Below, one piece after another: positions 1-7,764 of a DNA stretch of 20,907 bases (positions are counted from its first letter, which is position 1; each line of letters begins with the position of its first letter). The stretch lies in the NCBI GenBank assembly GCA_022615475.1, contig JAKEGQ010000087.1, positions 1 through 20,907 of the forward strand. The letters are read 5' to 3'. Source of the DNA: Candidatus Methylomirabilota bacterium (GTDB taxonomy: Bacteria > Methylomirabilota > Methylomirabilia > Methylomirabilales > CSP1-5). Position numbers and translations under genes: made by a program. The notes under the pieces are model-generated. The model searched no databases and was not told where the DNA came from. It was given only the letters and a program-made list of their open reading frames with translations.

Positions 1-20
1 ATAGATCCACTGCTCCACCC

Positions 21-118
21 TTCGACAGGCTCAGGGCGGGGCATTCGACTGAGCTCAGCCGAAGTCTGAGCATCGTCGAACCGCCCCTCGATCTTCCTCG
101 GGGTGGTGAGCATAGTCG
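21..118. repeat. Nested palindromic intergenic repeat (REP-like)
   Basis: TTCGACAGGCTCAG at 21-34 is matched in inverted orientation by CTGAGCATCGTCGAA at 66-80. Between them, 44-63 is an imperfect palindrome with arms TTCG(A)CTGAG and CTCAG(C)CGAA. A second related unit follows at about 102-117 (GGTGAGCATAGTCGAACC, compare GAGCATCGTCGAACC at 68-82). Each GTCGAACC unit is flanked by complementary short arms (GGGCGG/CCGCCC and GTGG/CCAC). The modular structure is typical of interspersed extragenic palindromes. I have only this stretch, so copy number elsewhere is unknown. No ORF in it looks real. Confidence 0.6.
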
Positions 119-136
119 AACCACTGCTCCATTGCT

Positions 137-169
137 CCAAAGCAAACGCACCTTGTGCATTTGCTTTGG
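137..169. other. Strong hairpin ahead of the first gene
   Basis: Arms 137-151 and 155-169 are complementary over 15 bp with one mismatch (C147 against A159) and a three-base loop (CTT). No T-run follows on either strand, so it is not a classical intrinsic terminator. It ends 31 bases before the ATG at 201 and would lie in the 5' leader if transcription starts upstream. It could be a leader structure, an mRNA-stability element or a repeat remnant. GGAG at 192-195 lies downstream and is free as the ribosome binding site. Confidence 0.5.
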
Positions 170-200
170 TGCTTCCCTGTAGGGGGGTTTTGGAGATAAG

Positions 201-1580
201 ATGGCAGTTACTCCAGTGGAAACGATCCAGTATCACAACCAGCCATCGCCGGACACCTTGCAGTGTCTCCGCATTGCGGAAGGCTTGGGGAGGGATTTTG
301 CCTATCGACCGGATGCGGTCCGCGAAACGCTGATCGGCATGGCCCGGATGGCAGGGTCAGAGCTGAGCGTCGCCGTCGTCGAGGGGCAGATCATTGGCTA
401 TCTCCTCCTCAGCCTACCGCATCCACAGAGCCGGTGGAGCCGCGAGGGGCTCAAGGGGCTTTACGAGGTAGCGGCGTTCGAGGTGGCGCGTGAGTGGCGG
501 GGAAAGGGGGTTGGCACCGGACTCCTCAGGACCGCCCTCACCCCTGACTGGGAAAAACGGATCCTCCTGGCCTCGCTCGATCCCGAGGAGTGGGACATCC
601 TGGGCACGGGGCTGCCGAAGGGAAAGTACCGGATCATGCTCCTCACCCTGTTTCTGGGCGCAGGGTTCGCCGAATATCCCCTCCTACTCGACCCCGGTCT
701 CAGTCATGACTCGTCCAGTCTCTTCTTGGTGCGAGTCGGCGCCCAGGTCGAGCGAGACCGCCTCCGCCAATTTGAGGGCTTGCTGGGCACAGCCGGACCG
801 CGCTCTCTCCTCGAGATCAATCAGCTTGCCCCCGAAGAGCGGGAGGCGATTTACCGGCGGCTCATCCCGGAAACCCTCTTTGCCACCTTTAATATAGATC
901 CACAGGGCCTCACAGATCCGACGGGGAACCGCCTGGTGGAGTTTACCTGTCCCCAGGAACGGGGGATGGTGCGGATCGCGGTTCGTGGCCGCCCGGACGA
1001 CCCAGATTTGTGTTATCTCATCAAGCTCGAGACCACGGCGTACAACGAGATCGAGTTGGACTTCATTATCATCAGCGATCCCCGGTCCGCGCGTTTCAAC
1101 ATCGACCGTGATCTGGAGGGACGGGACACGCGCCTCGGGACGGCCGGCCGGAACATCCCCGAGGAGATCCGGGCGATGGAGGCGGGATTGTCTCCGGGTC
1201 AAGTCCGTCGGGGACTGCGCCTCGTCAAGGAATCTCTGCAGTTGCTGGAATCCTTCGTCGGCTGGATGGGACACGAGCTCTTCCTGCTCGAGGCGATGTT
1301 CTATCACAACGCCATCCTGTACGAACGACACGGATTCGGGTACGCCGTCGGCCAAGAAGAGATGGAGAGGATCCACCGTGAATTTCAGCCCGGAGGCGAG
1401 CTGTACGGCCGCCTGGACGGCTCTACCCCGTTCCGCCGGCCTGGGGCAGAACGGAGCGTGCGGGGAAGGAGCTGGGCGATCCACGATGGGATCTACGGGG
1501 CGGCGTGGTGGGCTCCGCGGATGTACAAGCGGGTCGGGCAGGATCAGGGCGTCTCCACGTTTCCTGGAGGCGCCTGGTAG
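201..1580 (+). CDS. AcuA-like GNAT acetyltransferase with large C-terminal extension
   Basis: Residues about 25-185 resemble the acetoin-utilisation acetyltransferase AcuA: an FAYRP segment near 33-37, VVEGQIIGYLLLSLPHP..RWS near 59-80, and the GNAT acetyl-CoA loop R100-x-x-G103-x-G105 after FEVAREW. AcuA of Bacillus acetylates and switches off acetyl-CoA synthetase; that is family knowledge. The protein is 459 residues, more than twice the AcuA length. The extra part (about 200-459) contains FNIDRDLEGRDT near 299-310 and NAILYERHGFGY at 370-381. The latter looks like the C-terminal GNAT signature A..LYER.GF, so the extension may be a second, diverged GNAT fold. The start is ATG with GGAG 5 bases upstream. 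The ADP-forming acyl-CoA ligase at 10188 is on the same strand and is a plausible target (inference). The exact substrate is unknown. Confidence 0.85.
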   Translation: MAVTPVETIQYHNQPSPDTLQCLRIAEGLGRDFAYRPDAVRETLIGMARMAGSELSVAVVEGQIIGYLLLSLPHPQSRWSREGLKGLYEVAAFEVAREWRGKGVGTGLLRTALTPDWEKRILLASLDPEEWDILGTGLPKGKYRIMLLTLFLGAGFAEYPLLLDPGLSHDSSSLFLVRVGAQVERDRLRQFEGLLGTAGPRSLLEINQLAPEEREAIYRRLIPETLFATFNIDPQGLTDPTGNRLVEFTCPQERGMVRIAVRGRPDDPDLCYLIKLETTAYNEIELDFIIISDPRSARFNIDRDLEGRDTRLGTAGRNIPEEIRAMEAGLSPGQVRRGLRLVKESLQLLESFVGWMGHELFLLEAMFYHNAILYERHGFGYAVGQEEMERIHREFQPGGELYGRLDGSTPFRRPGAERSVRGRSWAIHDGIYGAAWWAPRMYKRVGQDQGVSTFPGGAW

Positions 1581-1589
1581 AAGTAACTG

Positions 1590-1823
1590 ATGACTATGGC
1601 GAAGGGCGATGGCTCCACACGGTGCACTCGATGCGGTGTGCTGATTACCTGGGCGCCGGTGGAGCACGATGGGAAGGTATATTGTTGTCAGAATTGTGCC
1701 CTGGGAAGTCCCTGTCTCTGTGGACGGCTGCAGGCTGATCGCTTCAATGCTCGGGAGGGGGGTCGAGGCGCGATCTCCAAGGAAGAAGACGAGGCCAAGA
1801 AAGGGGAGCTAGCTGATGCCTAG
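1590..1823 (+). CDS. Small Cys-rich, metallothionein-like protein
   Basis: This 77-residue protein has seven cysteines within about 35 residues: CTRC, then YCCQNC, then PCLC. The pattern G-x-x-YCC-x-x-CA-x-G-x-x-C-x-C matches bacterial metallothioneins of the SmtA type, which bind Zn, Cd or Cu through cysteine thiolates. An initial CxxC makes a zinc-ribbon-like fold an alternative. The C-terminal third is charged and lacks Cys. The gene begins 9 bases after the acetyltransferase stop and its last 8 bases overlap the UspA start, so the three genes are almost certainly co-transcribed. No strong Shine-Dalgarno precedes ATG 1590; ATG 1596 is in frame and equally possible. The role is probably metal buffering or redox sensing alongside the stress proteins (inference). 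Confidence 0.72.
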   Translation: MTMAKGDGSTRCTRCGVLITWAPVEHDGKVYCCQNCALGSPCLCGRLQADRFNAREGGRGAISKEEDEAKKGELADA

Positions 1824-2301
1824 CAAGAGGAAGAAGACCTCGGACGTTCGTCGGACGATTCAGCGAATTGTTCACCCGACCGATTTCTCCAAGACAGCCG
1901 ACCGGGCCTTTCAGAAGGCCGTAGAGTTCGCGAAGCAGAACGGTGCGGAGCTGATCCTCATTCACGTACTGCTCCGCGCCTTGCCTCCGCCTTCCTTGTG
2001 GCGTGGGGTCTACGACCGGATCGATGCCCAGGAACGGCGAGCCGCTGAGAATCGGCTCTCGCCGTTGCTTGCCAGGGCCCGAAGGGCCGGGGTCCGAGCA
2101 AGAACACTCCTCGTCAGCGGCGTGACCCACGACCAGATCGTGCGGGTCGCAGAGTCGATGCGCGCCGATCTGATCGTCATGGGCAGCCACGGTCGGTCAG
2201 GCCTCTCGAAGTTGGTGCTGGGAAGCGTGGCCGAGCGAGTCAGCGGACTTGCGCCATGCCCCGTCCTCATCGTGGGAAGTCGAAAGGGGCGAAAGCGGTG
2301 A
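1816..2301 (+). CDS. Universal stress protein (UspA family)
   Basis: This is a single Usp domain of 161 residues. It has the N-terminal IVHPTDFS strand-loop (18-25), HVL near 50-52, and the ATP-binding signature G-2x-G-9x-G-S at G123, G126, G136 and S137, followed by PCPVLIVG. The intact motif predicts an ATP-binding Usp (UspFG/MJ0577-like) rather than a non-binding UspA type. The start ATG overlaps the end of the Cys-rich gene, with AGGGGAG at 1802-1808 as ribosome binding site. The basic tails KRKK and RKGRKR at the two ends are unusual and could help membrane or nucleic-acid contact (speculation). Usps are induced in growth arrest, hypoxia and oxidative stress. Its neighbours (Ca2+ ATPase, CBS protein) fit that setting. 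Confidence 0.95.
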   Translation: MPSKRKKTSDVRRTIQRIVHPTDFSKTADRAFQKAVEFAKQNGAELILIHVLLRALPPPSLWRGVYDRIDAQERRAAENRLSPLLARARRAGVRARTLLVSGVTHDQIVRVAESMRADLIVMGSHGRSGLSKLVLGSVAERVSGLAPCPVLIVGSRKGRKR

Positions 2302-5081
2302 CGGCAGTCCGTACGCAGGAAGAGAAAGGCGTTATGCACTGGCACGAGATGTCGCGTGAAGCGGTGCTCGCGAGGCTGAAGACCTCGAAGGAGGGTCTCA
2401 GTGCGGCGGAGGCCGCCCGCCGCCTCGCAAGACACGGGCCGAACGAGTTGATCGAGCGAGGCCTCAAGAGCCCCTGGCTGATCGTGTGGGAACAACTGAC
2501 AGCCACCATGGTGCTCGTCCTGATCATCGCCACGGCCATCTCGGCTGTTCTGGGCGACTACAAAGATGCGGTGGCCATCATGGCCATCGTTGTGCTGAAT
2601 ACGCTCTTGGGTTTCAGCCAGGAGTATCGGGCGGAAAAGGCAATGGCCGCCCTGAAGAAGCTAGCCGTGCCCACGGTGAGGGTCCGCCGCGGTGGCCACG
2701 TGCAGGAAATCTCGGCCCGCGACCTGGTGCCGGGTGACATCGTGCTCATGGAGGCGGGAAACCTGGTGCCGGCCGACGGCCGCTTGCTGGAGTGTTCGAA
2801 TTTACAGATACAAGAAGCAGCCCTCACAGGCGAATCAGAGCCGGTGGAAAAGGACCCACAGGTGCTGGCCGGGGCAGACCTGTCGCTGGGCGACCGGCGT
2901 AATCTGGCCTACATGGGCACCGTCGTCACCTATGGGCGCGGCCTCACCGTGGTGACCGCGACGGGGATGGAGACCGAGTTGGGCCGCATCGCGGCGATGA
3001 TTCAGACAGTGGATCGAGAACCGACCCCGCTGCAGCGCCGGCTGGAGCAACTGGGACGGGGACTGGCGGTCGTCGCCCTGGTCCTCGTCAGTGTGATCTT
3101 CGCCTTGGGCTTGCTGCGTGGAGAGGATGTCACGTTGCTGCTCCTGACCGCCATTAGCATGGCAGTGGCGGCTGTGCCTGAAGGATTGCCAGCAGTGGTG
3201 ACCATTGCTCTGGCTTTGGGTGCACAGCGGATGCTCAAGCGGCGGGCCCTCATCCGCAAGCTGGCGGCTGTCGAGACGCTGGGCTCGGTCACGGTGATCT
3301 GCGCCGATAAGACCGGCACCCTGACCGAGAACCGGATGACTGTTACCGTGCTCGATGTGGCCGGCCATCGGGTAGACCTGACCGAGCACCTGCACCGGGC
3401 CGGGCCAGTCTTACACCCCAATGGCGAATTCCCATCCGTGCCGAGCGATCAACCCGCGCTGGCCTTGCTGTTGGTGGGCGGTGCCCTATGTAACGAAGCC
3501 GTGCTGAAGCCCAACGGGAATGCCCCGGGTTCTTTTCACACCGTGGGAGACCCCACCGAGGGCGCGCTGGTCGTGGCCGCCGCCCAGCTGGGACTGTCGA
3601 AAGCCGAACTGGAACAGTCCTTCCCCCGTGTGGCCGAGGTGCCGTTCGACTCCGAGCGCAAGCGGATGACCACCGTCCACACATTCCCCACTTCCCAGTC
3701 CCAGATCCCGCGGGCTCTTGAGACGGTTCGGGATTGGGTCCGAGGGATTGGGGGGCCGCCCTACTTTGCCTTCACGAAGGGCGCAGTGGATAGCCTGCTC
3801 GATGTTTCCAGTCAGGTCTGGATCGATGAGCGGGCCGAGCCGCTGACCGCCGATTGGCGCAGACGGATCGCTGCCGCCCAGGAGCGGCTGGCCCAGAACG
3901 GGATGCGTGTCCTGGGGGTCGCGTCTCGGCCCCTAGAGTCGCTCCGATTCGACGGCCGCGGAGATAGCCTCGAGCGAGATCTGATCTTCATCGGTCTGGT
4001 GGGCATGATTGACCCGCCGCGGCCTGAGGTGAAGGACGCGGTGGTGACCTGCAAGGCCGCCGGCATCCGTCCGGTGATGATCACCGGCGATCATCCCCTG
4101 ACGGCGCAGCACATCGCCCGTGAGTTGGGCATCGCCGCCGACGGTCGCATCCTGACGGGCCGGGACCTGGCCCGCTTGTCTGTTGGTGAATTGGAAGGTG
4201 TCGTCGAAAAGGTGTCGGTCTACGCGCGGGTTTCGCCGGAGCACAAGCTCAAGATAGTTCAGGCGCTACAAAATCGGGGCCATATCGTCGCTATGACGGG
4301 CGACGGGGTAAACGATGCGCCGGCGTTGAAGAAGGCTGATATCGGCGTCGCGATGGGCATGACCGGCACCGATGTCACTAAAGAAGCAGCCGATATGGTC
4401 CTGCAGGACGATAACTTTGCTACCATAGTTGCCGCCGTAGAAGAGGGGAGAGTCATCTACGATAACATCCGCAAATTCATCAAGTTTCTCACGGCTGCCA
4501 ATTCCGCCGAACTCTCTGTGATGCTGCTGGCCCCCATCTTGGGGATGCCCTTGCCGCTGCTGCCCCTTCAGATTTTGTGGATCAACCTGGTGACTGATGG
4601 GCCGCCGGCATTGGCTCTGAGCGTGGAACCGGCCGAGCGCGACACGATGCGTCGCTCACCCTATCACCCCAACGAGAAGATCTTTGGCTGGGGGATGGGC
4701 CGGCACGTCATCTGGGTCGGATTGTTGATGGCTCTGGTGTCACTCGGGGTGGGCTACTGGTACTGGTACACCGCCCACCGCAACTGGCAGACGATGGTGT
4801 TTGTCACCCTGACCCTCTCGCAGATGGGACACGTCCTCGGCATACGCTCCGGGCGAGACTCCCTCTTTCGCACCGGCCTGCTATCAAACACGCCGCTCCT
4901 GGGAGCGGTGGCCCTCACTATTGTATTGCAATTGGCGGTGGTGTACGTTCCCTTCTTGCAAGAGGTCTTCACAACCGTCGCCTTATCTGCGGGGGATCTG
5001 GCCCTTTGTCTGGTCCTGAGTACCCTGGTGTTCTGGGGAGTGGAGCTGGAGAAGTTGCTGATGCGGCGCAGCGCGGCGTGA
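2298..5081 (+). CDS. P-type cation ATPase, type IIA Ca2+-transporting
   Basis: Numbering is from GTG 2298 (927 residues). Key parts are TGES 177-180 (actuator), the DKTGTLT phosphorylation site with D337, and TGDGVND 667-673 (hinge). Ion-site residues match SERCA: E295 in PEGLPA (TM4), N735 and E738 (TM5), and N763, T766 and D767 (TM6). The TM8 position equivalent to SERCA E908 is Q842. That fits one Ca2+ per cycle, as in PMCA/SPCA-type pumps. Mn2+ export is an alternative. Three starts are possible. GTG 2298 overlaps the UspA stop as GTGA and has AAAGGGG 8 bases upstream; I prefer it. ATG 2334 is the next best, close to where many relatives begin, and ATG 2256 would overlap UspA by 46 bases. 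Related pumps (CtpF) sit in the mycobacterial DosR regulon. Confidence 0.96.
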   Translation: MTAVRTQEEKGVMHWHEMSREAVLARLKTSKEGLSAAEAARRLARHGPNELIERGLKSPWLIVWEQLTATMVLVLIIATAISAVLGDYKDAVAIMAIVVLNTLLGFSQEYRAEKAMAALKKLAVPTVRVRRGGHVQEISARDLVPGDIVLMEAGNLVPADGRLLECSNLQIQEAALTGESEPVEKDPQVLAGADLSLGDRRNLAYMGTVVTYGRGLTVVTATGMETELGRIAAMIQTVDREPTPLQRRLEQLGRGLAVVALVLVSVIFALGLLRGEDVTLLLLTAISMAVAAVPEGLPAVVTIALALGAQRMLKRRALIRKLAAVETLGSVTVICADKTGTLTENRMTVTVLDVAGHRVDLTEHLHRAGPVLHPNGEFPSVPSDQPALALLLVGGALCNEAVLKPNGNAPGSFHTVGDPTEGALVVAAAQLGLSKAELEQSFPRVAEVPFDSERKRMTTVHTFPTSQSQIPRALETVRDWVRGIGGPPYFAFTKGAVDSLLDVSSQVWIDERAEPLTADWRRRIAAAQERLAQNGMRVLGVASRPLESLRFDGRGDSLERDLIFIGLVGMIDPPRPEVKDAVVTCKAAGIRPVMITGDHPLTAQHIARELGIAADGRILTGRDLARLSVGELEGVVEKVSVYARVSPEHKLKIVQALQNRGHIVAMTGDGVNDAPALKKADIGVAMGMTGTDVTKEAADMVLQDDNFATIVAAVEEGRVIYDNIRKFIKFLTAANSAELSVMLLAPILGMPLPLLPLQILWINLVTDGPPALALSVEPAERDTMRRSPYHPNEKIFGWGMGRHVIWVGLLMALVSLGVGYWYWYTAHRNWQTMVFVTLTLSQMGHVLGIRSGRDSLFRTGLLSNTPLLGAVALTIVLQLAVVYVPFLQEVFTTVALSAGDLALCLVLSTLVFWGVELEKLLMRRSAA

Positions 5082-5145
5082 AACTGTAACAGCACAGAGG
5101 CACACGGCTGCCCAGGCTGGCTGTGGGCCGAAGCGGAGGAGGGCA

Positions 5146-5838
5146 ATGAAGGCAAAGGACGTGATGACAACGAAGGTGGTGACGGTCGGCCCGGACATGC
5201 CGGTCAATGCCATCGCGGCCCTGTTTCTGGAACGACATATCAGCGCGGTGCCGGTCATCGACGATGACAGGCGCATCCTCGGGATCGTCAGTGAAGGAGA
5301 CCTCATGCGACGAGGCACGGCTGAGCGACCCCGGTCCTCGTGGTGGCTTGCTGCGTTTGGGAATGCCGAGGAGCTGGCGCGCGAGTTCACCAAGACGCAC
5401 GGGCAGCGTGCAAAGGATGTGATGACGCGCGAGGTCGTCACCGTCACCGAAGAGACGCCCCTCGCGAAGATCGCGCGGCTTCTTGAGGAGAGGCGGATTA
5501 AACGGGTCCCCGTTGTCCGGGACAGCCGGATTGTCGGGATCGTGAGCCGCGCGGATCTGCTGCGCGCCCTCGCCGTGCAAGACATCAAGCCGATGGTTCC
5601 CGTGACCCAGGACGACCGGGTCATCCGGGATCAGCTCCTGGCAGTGCTCAAGCGCGAACCCTGGGCGGACACCCATTTGTTGAACATCCTGGTAAGCGAC
5701 GGTGTCGTCCACCTGTGGGGGCTCGTGGGATCCGACGCCGAACAAAAGGCCCTCCGCGTGGCCGCCGAGACGATCCCCGGCGTCCGGGGCGTCGAAGACC
5801 ACCTGCGCCTCTCGCGCACGCTACCGGCCACCCTGTAA
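5146..5838 (+). CDS. CBS-CBS-BON domain protein
   Basis: The protein has 230 residues. CBS domain 1 covers about 2-60 (KAKDVMTTKVVTV ... GIVSEGDL) and CBS domain 2 about 88-142 (AKDVMTREVVTV ... GIVSRADLL). A linker containing SSWW separates them. A BON domain covers about 153-226 (hydrophobic segment near LLNILVSDGVVHLWG, then GVRGVEDHL). Paired CBS domains form a Bateman module that binds adenine nucleotides. BON domains usually contact membranes or lipids. The combination suggests an energy-state sensor at the membrane, possibly for the adjacent pump (inference). The gene starts 64 bases after the ATPase with GGAGGAGGG at 5135-5143. CBS proteins such as Hrp1 also accompany Usp genes in hypoxia regulons. 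Confidence 0.95.
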   Translation: MKAKDVMTTKVVTVGPDMPVNAIAALFLERHISAVPVIDDDRRILGIVSEGDLMRRGTAERPRSSWWLAAFGNAEELAREFTKTHGQRAKDVMTREVVTVTEETPLAKIARLLEERRIKRVPVVRDSRIVGIVSRADLLRALAVQDIKPMVPVTQDDRVIRDQLLAVLKREPWADTHLLNILVSDGVVHLWGLVGSDAEQKALRVAAETIPGVRGVEDHLRLSRTLPATL

Positions 5839-5920
5839 CCAAGGGAAGAAATCAGCAGGCAGAGGGGCCGAGACGCAGAGAATGGGACACGGAAGCGGTT
5901 GACGCCTGGAGAGGGACGAG

Positions 5921-7678
5921 TTGAGCCTCGTGCGTATCACGCCATTCACAGCGCTCGCGTGTGACTACGACGGCACGCTGGCCTCGGAGGACCACATGGG
6001 CGCAGAGGTCGTGGGTGCCCTCGAGCGGGCCCGGGAGGTCGGTCTCCGGCTTATCCTGGTGACCGGGCGGACGTTCTTCGAGCTGGTCCGGGTCTGCGAA
6101 CGGCTCGATCTTTTTGACGGCGTCGTCGCGGAAAATGGCGGGGTTCTCTACTTCCCGGCGGAGGGGAGGATCAGGGATCTCGCACCGACGCCCCCGCTTG
6201 GGCTTCTCGCCGAGCTAGACCGGCGGGAGATCGCTTTTCATGTCGGCCGCGTCGTCGTGGGCACGACGCGGACGGCGGAAGCGCAGGTGCGCGAGGCACT
6301 GGCCGCCGTCGGGGCGACCCTCGCGATCTTCTATAACCGAGACGCCCTCATGCTGCTCCCTGCGGGCATTTCTAAGGGGTCGGGGGTCCGCCACATGATC
6401 CGTCACCTCGGCCTGTCGTTCCACGACGTCCTGGCCCTCGGGGATGCCGAGAATGACCTCGAGCTATTCGAGGCCTGCGGCTGGGCCGCCTGTCCGGCCA
6501 ATGGGGTACCCGAGTTGAAGGAACGCGCCGACTGGATCTTCGACGGGGTGAATGGCGAGGCGATCGCCCGCGCCATCCTGGGGCCGATGCTGGGCGGGCT
6601 TCTTTCCCTGGGCCACTCGCGCCGTCACCGCATCGCGGTCGGCTGGGCGGTGAAAACCTCCGAGCCGGTCACGGTGCCTGCGCGCGGGGTCAACCTGCTG
6701 ATCCAGGGGGATCCTCTCTCGGGGAAGTCGTGGCTGGCGGGCGCGCTGGTCGAGCGGCTGGTCAGTCACCAGTACGCGGTGTGTGTCCTCGATCCGGAGG
6801 GGGATTTCCACATCCTGGCCCGCCTTCCTGGAGTGTTCTGGGCGGAGATCCGAGACGGAGCCTCCCTGGATAACGTGTTGAACCGCATCGGCGCCGATCC
6901 CTCGGCGTGCATCGTGGTCGACTTCTCGCGCCTGCCGCACGGGAGGAAGGTGGAGCTGGTTGAGAGGAGCCTCAATGCGATCCGCGAGCTCCGGCGCCGC
7001 CTGGGTCTGCCCCACTGGGTTGTCCTCGACGAGGCCCAGTATTTGCTCCACCAGGGAGGGGTGGCTGACGAAGCCATCGGGATTGAAGACCGAGGCTTCT
7101 GCCTGATTACCTACCGGCTGAGCTGGCTGCGTGCATCGGTGCGCAAGGCGGTCGACGTCTTGATCGGAGCGCGCACCACGGTCCCGGAAGAGGTGGCGTC
7201 CCTCCGTACCTTCCTGGCCGAGACCTTTGGGAAGGACGGGGAGGCGACTTCGGTGCTCCCCCATCTGCCGGCGGGGGAATTCCTCCTGCTTCACGCGGAG
7301 GCGACGGAGCCGTCGAAAGCCGTGACCTTCGTCCCGATCCCGCGCGAGACGGCCCACGTCCGCCATCGGAAGAAGTATGCCGATGTGCTCCTTCCACCGG
7401 AGCAGCGGTTCTATTTCCGCGCTCCGGAAGGAAGGGTCGTGGCGGTGGCGGGCAGCTTGAACGAGTTCGTGCAGGTGCTGGCCACAACTGAGGAGCGCGT
7501 GCTGGCCTATCATGCCGCACGGAAGGACTTCTCCCGTTGGATCATCGGTGTCTTCAATGACCAAGACTTGGGCAGGGCGGTCCGGAAGATCGAGAGCCGA
7601 TCGACGCGGGGGGAGATCACGAACCTGTGTGGGTCGATGCAGCATCTCGTGACCCACTACTATGGATCGGAATCGTAG
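5921..7678 (+). CDS. HAD-IIB phosphatase fused to HerA/DUF87-like ATPase
   Basis: This 585-residue protein is a fusion. Residues about 8-215 are a Cof/sucrose-phosphatase-type HAD hydrolase: DYDGT with D15 and D17, VTGR with T48, Lys152 in ISKGSG, and GDAENDLEL with D175, N178 and D179. All four HAD motifs are intact, with a C2-type cap between II and III. Residues about 235-480 are a P-loop ATPase: Walker A G263-DPLSGKS270, a DPEGDF segment typical of HerA/VirB4-type proteins, and Walker B VVLDEAQ with D370 and E371. A tail (about 495-585) has DFSRWI and RKIESR. The start is TTG with GGAGAGGG 5 bases upstream; GTG 5930 is an alternative. Domain order and motifs are visible. The substrate is not. 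No trehalose or sucrose synthase lies nearby to suggest a sugar phosphate. Its place between the CBS-BON and ppsA genes suggests a stress or energy role. Confidence 0.88.
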   Translation: MSLVRITPFTALACDYDGTLASEDHMGAEVVGALERAREVGLRLILVTGRTFFELVRVCERLDLFDGVVAENGGVLYFPAEGRIRDLAPTPPLGLLAELDRREIAFHVGRVVVGTTRTAEAQVREALAAVGATLAIFYNRDALMLLPAGISKGSGVRHMIRHLGLSFHDVLALGDAENDLELFEACGWAACPANGVPELKERADWIFDGVNGEAIARAILGPMLGGLLSLGHSRRHRIAVGWAVKTSEPVTVPARGVNLLIQGDPLSGKSWLAGALVERLVSHQYAVCVLDPEGDFHILARLPGVFWAEIRDGASLDNVLNRIGADPSACIVVDFSRLPHGRKVELVERSLNAIRELRRRLGLPHWVVLDEAQYLLHQGGVADEAIGIEDRGFCLITYRLSWLRASVRKAVDVLIGARTTVPEEVASLRTFLAETFGKDGEATSVLPHLPAGEFLLLHAEATEPSKAVTFVPIPRETAHVRHRKKYADVLLPPEQRFYFRAPEGRVVAVAGSLNEFVQVLATTEERVLAYHAARKDFSRWIIGVFNDQDLGRAVRKIESRSTRGEITNLCGSMQHLVTHYYGSES

Positions 7679-7751
7679 ATGCCCCCGGCACCGGCAGGAC
7701 TCATCGTGAAGCACTGGCCGATCCGCCGAGCGGGAGCGCGTCGTTAGCGAG

Positions 7752-7757
7752 AAGGAG
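7752..7757 (+). promoter_or_regulatory. Ribosome binding site deciding the ppsA start
   Basis: AAGGAG at 7752-7757 sits 7 bases before GTG 7765. The open frame extends upstream to 7627, inside the HAD-ATPase gene, but those residues have no resemblance to PEP synthase, whose homologues begin just before WFQEIGIEDIPRVGGKN. The GTG at 7765 is therefore the likely start. Confidence 0.8.
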
Positions 7758-7764
7758 AGTGACC

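Noticed and set aside
684..1667. 327-codon open frame on the minus strand
   Set aside because: Antisense to the acetyltransferase gene and part of the Cys-rich gene; no domain features.
5082..5145. Hairpin between the ATPase and CBS-BON genes
   Set aside because: Only short bulged pairing (GCCCA/TGGGC) can be drawn and no T-run follows; likely chance in GC-rich sequence.
7627..7764. N-terminal extension of the ppsA frame
   Set aside because: It overlaps the HAD-ATPase gene, has no family similarity, and AAGGAG points to GTG 7765.
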